Made by a program: the position numbers and the translations under genes. Under the pieces are notes generated by a model. The model made no database searches. It saw nothing but the letters and a program-made list of their open reading frames with translations, and had not been told where the DNA came from. This document shows positions 7,224 to 10,084 of a DNA stretch of 10,084 nt, piece after piece (the stretch's first letter is position 1; the number at the start of each line of letters is the position of its first letter). The stretch comes from Lachnospiraceae bacterium (GTDB lineage: Bacteria > Bacillota > Clostridia > Lachnospirales > Lachnospiraceae), in the NCBI GenBank assembly GCA_017477805.1, contig JAFUUM010000038.1, forward strand, positions 1 to 10,084. The letters are read 5' to 3'.

Positions 7224-8819
7224 TTAAAAATCTACGTAGTATAAGACACTGTCTTCAAATTCGAGTTTCTTAAAATTCGCCGCTTCTATCTCTTTGCAAT
7301 AATCCTGAAACTTACCCTTAGGAATAATATAGTTGTAATTATAGTCAATTCCGGGAAGCGCGCCAAAATAGTAGTTTTCCCATGCCCCGCTGTTCCCCAG
7401 CGAGATATCTATGCGTTCCGGAGGGACGTAGGATCCCAAAAATGCATAGATCCCTTGTGCGGAAGACCATGTGATCTTCGTTCGAAGGAGCGGATCCGAG
7501 TCCACATACATGACCGCATCGGAAATATAGCCGTCAAAATACGGCATTTCCGAATAATCCCAGGAATACACTCCACCGAAATAATAATTCATAAAAGCAC
7601 CGGCTCCAACCGCATATCCAATGAAAAGGACGGTGCATAACGGTATGACGATCGCCTTCTTTTTGAGCAGCCCCATCAACGTCATAATACCGTCTGCCGC
7701 AATGATCGCAGTGACCGTATAGATCGCGTTGATCCGGTTTACATTGGATTCGATCATACATCCTACGATAAAAACGGATGCAAACCAAAAGACGATTCCC
7801 AAGGCATAAAGATCTTTTCTCATCTTGATGATCAGATGGACGAGCCCAAAGCAAAAGAAGGGAACAGATATCCAATAAAGATTCCAATATTCCGGTACTG
7901 AGGAATAAGGAAGATCATCTCCAGCAAAAATAGATGTTATAGTTCGCACAAAACTGTCAATGGAGGGTAGAGTCAGTTCTGAACTTCTGTAAGATACAAG
8001 TTTTGTCAGCGTAAATTTCCAAAGGACAACCTCTTCGAGATCAAACAGGTTAATGATCTGGATCCAGATCAACGGAGCGGCAATGAGTGCCATGATCCCG
8101 ATCATGCCAAACCATTTTCCGATACTCACTCGTTTTGTCAAAAGCAGGATAAGGAATGACAAAAACAAGAAGATCGGAAGCACCAGGTAAGAAAGCGCAT
8201 ATGTATATAAGGACAGTCCTCCGATCAGACCGGCGATCAGATATGCACTCCACGTATTCCTTCGAAGGGCGGTAACATAAAAGAACAAAAAACAGGTTCC
8301 GGCCCCAAGCATTAGGGAACAATCCAGACCAAAGCGGCTTTGCAAAATAAAGACAGGACAAAACACCAACAGCGCCCCTGTCAGCAAAACAGGCACCGGT
8401 CTGTTTTGAAACAGTTCTTTTGCGATCAGCATCCCAAATACGAGATTGATCAAAGAAAAGATCACAATGGGGATCCGCAAAAGGATCACGTGAAAGCCGA
8501 AGAGTTTGAACAGTTCAGCGCAAAGAAAGGCGTACATGCTGCTCTGTCCGCTTCCAAAATTCGTCATATACAGCGGCCAGCTCTTTCCATATCTGTCCAC
8601 CCCGTATCGGGCAAGGCACCAGGCATCATACCCCATTCCTGCTTCATCGATATGCAGATGCGCAGGAAGAGACTGCAATTGGTACAGACGGGTGAAGAAA
8701 AAACCGATCAATAATACGATCCCACATCCCCACCAAAGGATCCGCTTGTCCTTGCTAAAAGTCTTTATCTTCTCATTCATTCTTGTTCTCAACAATCCGT
8801 CCTTAAAAGGACTTACCAT
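7224..8819 (-). CDS. GT-C membrane glycosyltransferase, GT39/ArnT-like
   Basis: Polytopic glycosyltransferase predicted to move a sugar from a polyprenyl-phosphate donor onto an envelope acceptor on the outer face of the membrane. After one helix (30-43) the first outer loop carries HLHIDEAGMGYDAW (54-67), with D58-E59 as the likely catalytic acidic pair of GT-C enzymes, then GVDRYGKSWP (73-82) and FGSGQSS (88-94), as in bacterial dolichyl-phosphate-mannose-protein mannosyltransferase-like proteins. SRFGLDCSL (161-169) and ESNVNRINAIY (357-367) are further matches. About 10-12 helices reach residue ~410, followed by a soluble, aromatic-rich outer domain of ~120 residues. The ATG shares its A with the preceding stop (TAATG at 8817-8821). 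An alternative TTG start at codon 9 or 10 has a better ribosome binding site. The gene is visibly AT-richer than the 1010-5307 genes. Donor and acceptor are unknown. Confidence 0.85.
   Translation of the reverse strand: MVSPFKDGLLRTRMNEKIKTFSKDKRILWWGCGIVLLIGFFFTRLYQLQSLPAHLHIDEAGMGYDAWCLARYGVDRYGKSWPLYMTNFGSGQSSMYAFLCAELFKLFGFHVILLRIPIVIFSLINLVFGMLIAKELFQNRPVPVLLTGALLVFCPVFILQSRFGLDCSLMLGAGTCFLFFYVTALRRNTWSAYLIAGLIGGLSLYTYALSYLVLPIFLFLSFLILLLTKRVSIGKWFGMIGIMALIAAPLIWIQIINLFDLEEVVLWKFTLTKLVSYRSSELTLPSIDSFVRTITSIFAGDDLPYSSVPEYWNLYWISVPFFCFGLVHLIIKMRKDLYALGIVFWFASVFIVGCMIESNVNRINAIYTVTAIIAADGIMTLMGLLKKKAIVIPLCTVLFIGYAVGAGAFMNYYFGGVYSWDYSEMPYFDGYISDAVMYVDSDPLLRTKITWSSAQGIYAFLGSYVPPERIDISLGNSGAWENYYFGALPGIDYNYNYIIPKGKFQDYCKEIEAANFKKLEFEDSVLYYVDF
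8799..8812 (-). repeat. Short inverted repeat at the 5' end of the glycosyltransferase gene
   Basis: The minus strand reads GTCCTT-TT-AAGGAC, a perfect 6-bp inverted repeat with a 2-nt centre. Its right arm contains AAGGA, which lies 4 nt ahead of an in-frame TTG (codon 9) and 7 nt ahead of a second TTG (codon 10). It may be chance, or it may mark the true ribosome binding site for a start at codon 9 or 10. A 2-nt loop makes a stable RNA hairpin unlikely. Confidence 0.3.
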
Positions 8820-9781
8820 TATTCCATAAACCCGAAAGGCAGTCTGCTGAATGTCAACATATTACAATAGTATACATTCAACAGCAAACCCGCACCGGAT
8901 ATGATCGCAGGCAGTATTACGGCATAAAAACGGTCCGTAAGATTCCTCAATCTCCCGATCATCTTGCAAATCACAAGATCAAGGATCAATGCAGATATTC
9001 CCACCAGGAGTTCCGTTTCAACGGCACGATGCGTAACAGCAGTTATTATTTCTCTGATACCATTGCTTACGCCAAGATCCAAGGCCGCTATTCCGACCAG
9101 AATTCCCAACAATAATACAATGAGTTCTTTTCGATCCATCGTGATCTTTTTATCGATCATCCAAAACCAAACCAGGACCGGAAGCCCTATCAGTACGGTG
9201 ATCCCATATCCCGGAAATCCATCCATAAAGAAAAAGATGTGGAACAGTTGTTCCATCTGATACGGTCCCGCGGAAACCGGTTGCCATAACTCCAACGCAC
9301 AGCAGATCAAAATGGGGCTGACTACCGCCAGCATCCAACCGAAAACAGTTTTTCCTCCGGTATGCACGATCCGCAGTACGGCATAGCCCAATAACGGGAT
9401 GATCATCCACAGAAACGCCTTTCCGTAGTTCTGCTGGTCATAGCAGGCGAAGATCCTTGCCGGTATGACACTTAAGATCGCCGTTCCAAAGGCCGTCGCC
9501 CATTTTTCCCCCGTCAGTTCATTCAGGAAAAGCCCATCCAACAAGATCGTCATGACCTGACAGACAAACATCACCATCAGGAAACACCCGTCCGGATGTG
9601 CGCCCAAAAAAGAAAGATCATGATCGGATGCAAATCGCATAACACGGTCCATCTCTTCAGCGATCATCCCGCCGTCCGTCAGGTACCCGCAGGTTAACGG
9701 CAAAACAGAGCAAAGCAGAGTGCCCCCCCAGAAAAAGCCCAACAGGATATCTGTGCTGTTTTCCTTGTTTCCAACTTTCAT
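8819..9781 (-). CDS. 320-aa polytopic membrane protein, paralogue of the one at 1010-1972
   Basis: Membrane protein with about nine hydrophobic helices (roughly 12-30, 66-86, 95-112, 121-137, 147-163, 192-209, 219-236, 257-275, 286-304). Function not known. It has exactly the length of the 1010-1972 product and shares LPLTCGYL (27-34; LPLFRGYL in the other), PARIFACYDQ (107-116) and DGFPGYGI (187-194). The stretch GYLTDGGMIAEEMDRVMRFA (32-51) aligns with residues 791-810 of the 1116-aa protein. It lacks the FPW motif kept in its paralogue. A GGAG site (9790-9793) inside the end of the upstream gene sits 8 nt from the ATG, and its stop overlaps the glycosyltransferase start. This arrangement suggests it works with the YfhO-like protein encoded just upstream, in the way the fused module does in the 1116-aa protein. 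That role is inference. Confidence 0.82.
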   Translation of the reverse strand: MKVGNKENSTDILLGFFWGGTLLCSVLPLTCGYLTDGGMIAEEMDRVMRFASDHDLSFLGAHPDGCFLMVMFVCQVMTILLDGLFLNELTGEKWATAFGTAILSVIPARIFACYDQQNYGKAFLWMIIPLLGYAVLRIVHTGGKTVFGWMLAVVSPILICCALELWQPVSAGPYQMEQLFHIFFFMDGFPGYGITVLIGLPVLVWFWMIDKKITMDRKELIVLLLGILVGIAALDLGVSNGIREIITAVTHRAVETELLVGISALILDLVICKMIGRLRNLTDRFYAVILPAIISGAGLLLNVYYCNMLTFSRLPFGFME

Positions 9782-9784
9782 GCT

Positions 9785-10084
9785 TTATTCTCCGCCTGTC
9801 AACAAACTGTCTTTTATCTTTTTTCGGGTCAGATACCGGGTTCTCACCCACAGTCCCAGCAGTCCGATGGCCATCATGGCACTGACGGCATCCGCTATGG
9901 CAAAGGACAGCATTTCTTTATAATACACATGGACACGCCCCTGAAACCGGGCCGGTACCACGATCTTCAGATCGCCGTGCTCTCCTCGTTCCTCTGCAAT
10001 GAAAGGAACATCTCCGGTTTCCGACTCCAAAGTATCCACCGCATACCCAAGATATCCGGTGATCGGGAGTTCCACATAATGATC
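9785..10084 (-). CDS. YfhO/PTPS-related membrane protein, C-terminal end only
   Basis: The reading frame is open to the window edge, so only the last 99 residues of a larger protein are seen. They comprise an outside beta-rich segment (VELPITGYLGY near the start, then IVVPARFQGRVHVYY), one transmembrane helix, and a basic cytoplasmic tail rich in Arg and Lys. The pattern matches residues 665-745 of the 1116-aa protein (IEFPLLYYGGY, VILPAGYTGGV, helix, RRRKYGR), so this is very probably the end of a second YfhO-like protein. Unlike that protein it stops right after the basic tail. The equivalent of the following membrane module is the separate gene starting 3 nt downstream. The GTG at 10073-10075 is an internal Val codon, not a likely start. 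Confidence 0.8.
   Translation of the reverse strand, partial: DHYVELPITGYLGYAVDTLESETGDVPFIAEERGEHGDLKIVVPARFQGRVHVYYKEMLSFAIADAVSAMMAIGLLGLWVRTRYLTRKKIKDSLLTGGE

Noticed and set aside
9781..9787. Sequencing error or recent nonsense mutation splitting a fused YfhO-like protein
   Set aside because: The downstream gene has its own ATG and a good ribosome binding site (GGAG, 8 nt spacer) and starts in another frame; this looks like a settled two-gene arrangement.
1..10084. CRISPR, insertion sequence, tRNA, phage attachment site or toxin-antitoxin system
   Set aside because: No spaced direct repeats, transposase-like frames, cloverleaf sequences or suitable small gene pairs were seen.

Overview
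The window reads as a bacterial chromosome segment from a low-to-mid GC Firmicute. The best guess is a Lachnospiraceae-like Clostridium relative, judged from the TrpRS variant, the Hsp33 and DapF types and the YfhO/PTPS-related membrane proteins. No 16S or other definitive marker is present, so the taxon is inference. All eight genes lie on the minus strand and are tightly packed, so transcription runs from high to low coordinates. No RNA gene, insertion sequence, CRISPR array or clear terminator is visible, and no gene-free stretch exceeds 92 bases.

In transcription order there are four regions. (1) The C-terminal end of a large YfhO/PTPS-related membrane protein (9785-10084, cut by the window edge), a 320-aa polytopic membrane protein (8819-9781) and a 531-aa GT-C/GT39-like membrane glycosyltransferase (7224-8819) are separated by 3 nt and by a 1-nt TAATG overlap. 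(2) Two housekeeping genes follow: hslO, the redox-regulated chaperone Hsp33 (6325-7206), and dapF, diaminopimelate epimerase (5317-6282). (3) Next come a 1116-aa YfhO/PTPS-related membrane protein (1957-5307) and, overlapping it by 16 nt, a second 320-aa membrane protein (1010-1972). (4) After a 92-nt gap holding a possible promoter comes trpS, tryptophanyl-tRNA synthetase (1-917), which lacks its C-terminal end here.

The most notable structure is a recurring membrane module. The two separate 320-aa proteins and the last ~345 residues of the 1116-aa protein look homologous by eye. In the 1116-aa protein this module is fused behind a YfhO-like catalytic half; upstream, the corresponding halves are separate adjacent genes. 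The module also shares landmarks (a PG-x-G helix start and an FPW motif) with the YfhO-like half itself, which suggests ancient duplication and loss of the catalytic loop. A likely theme, by inference, is modification of a cell-envelope polymer by lipid-linked-sugar-dependent GT-C enzymes. No substrate can be read from the sequence.
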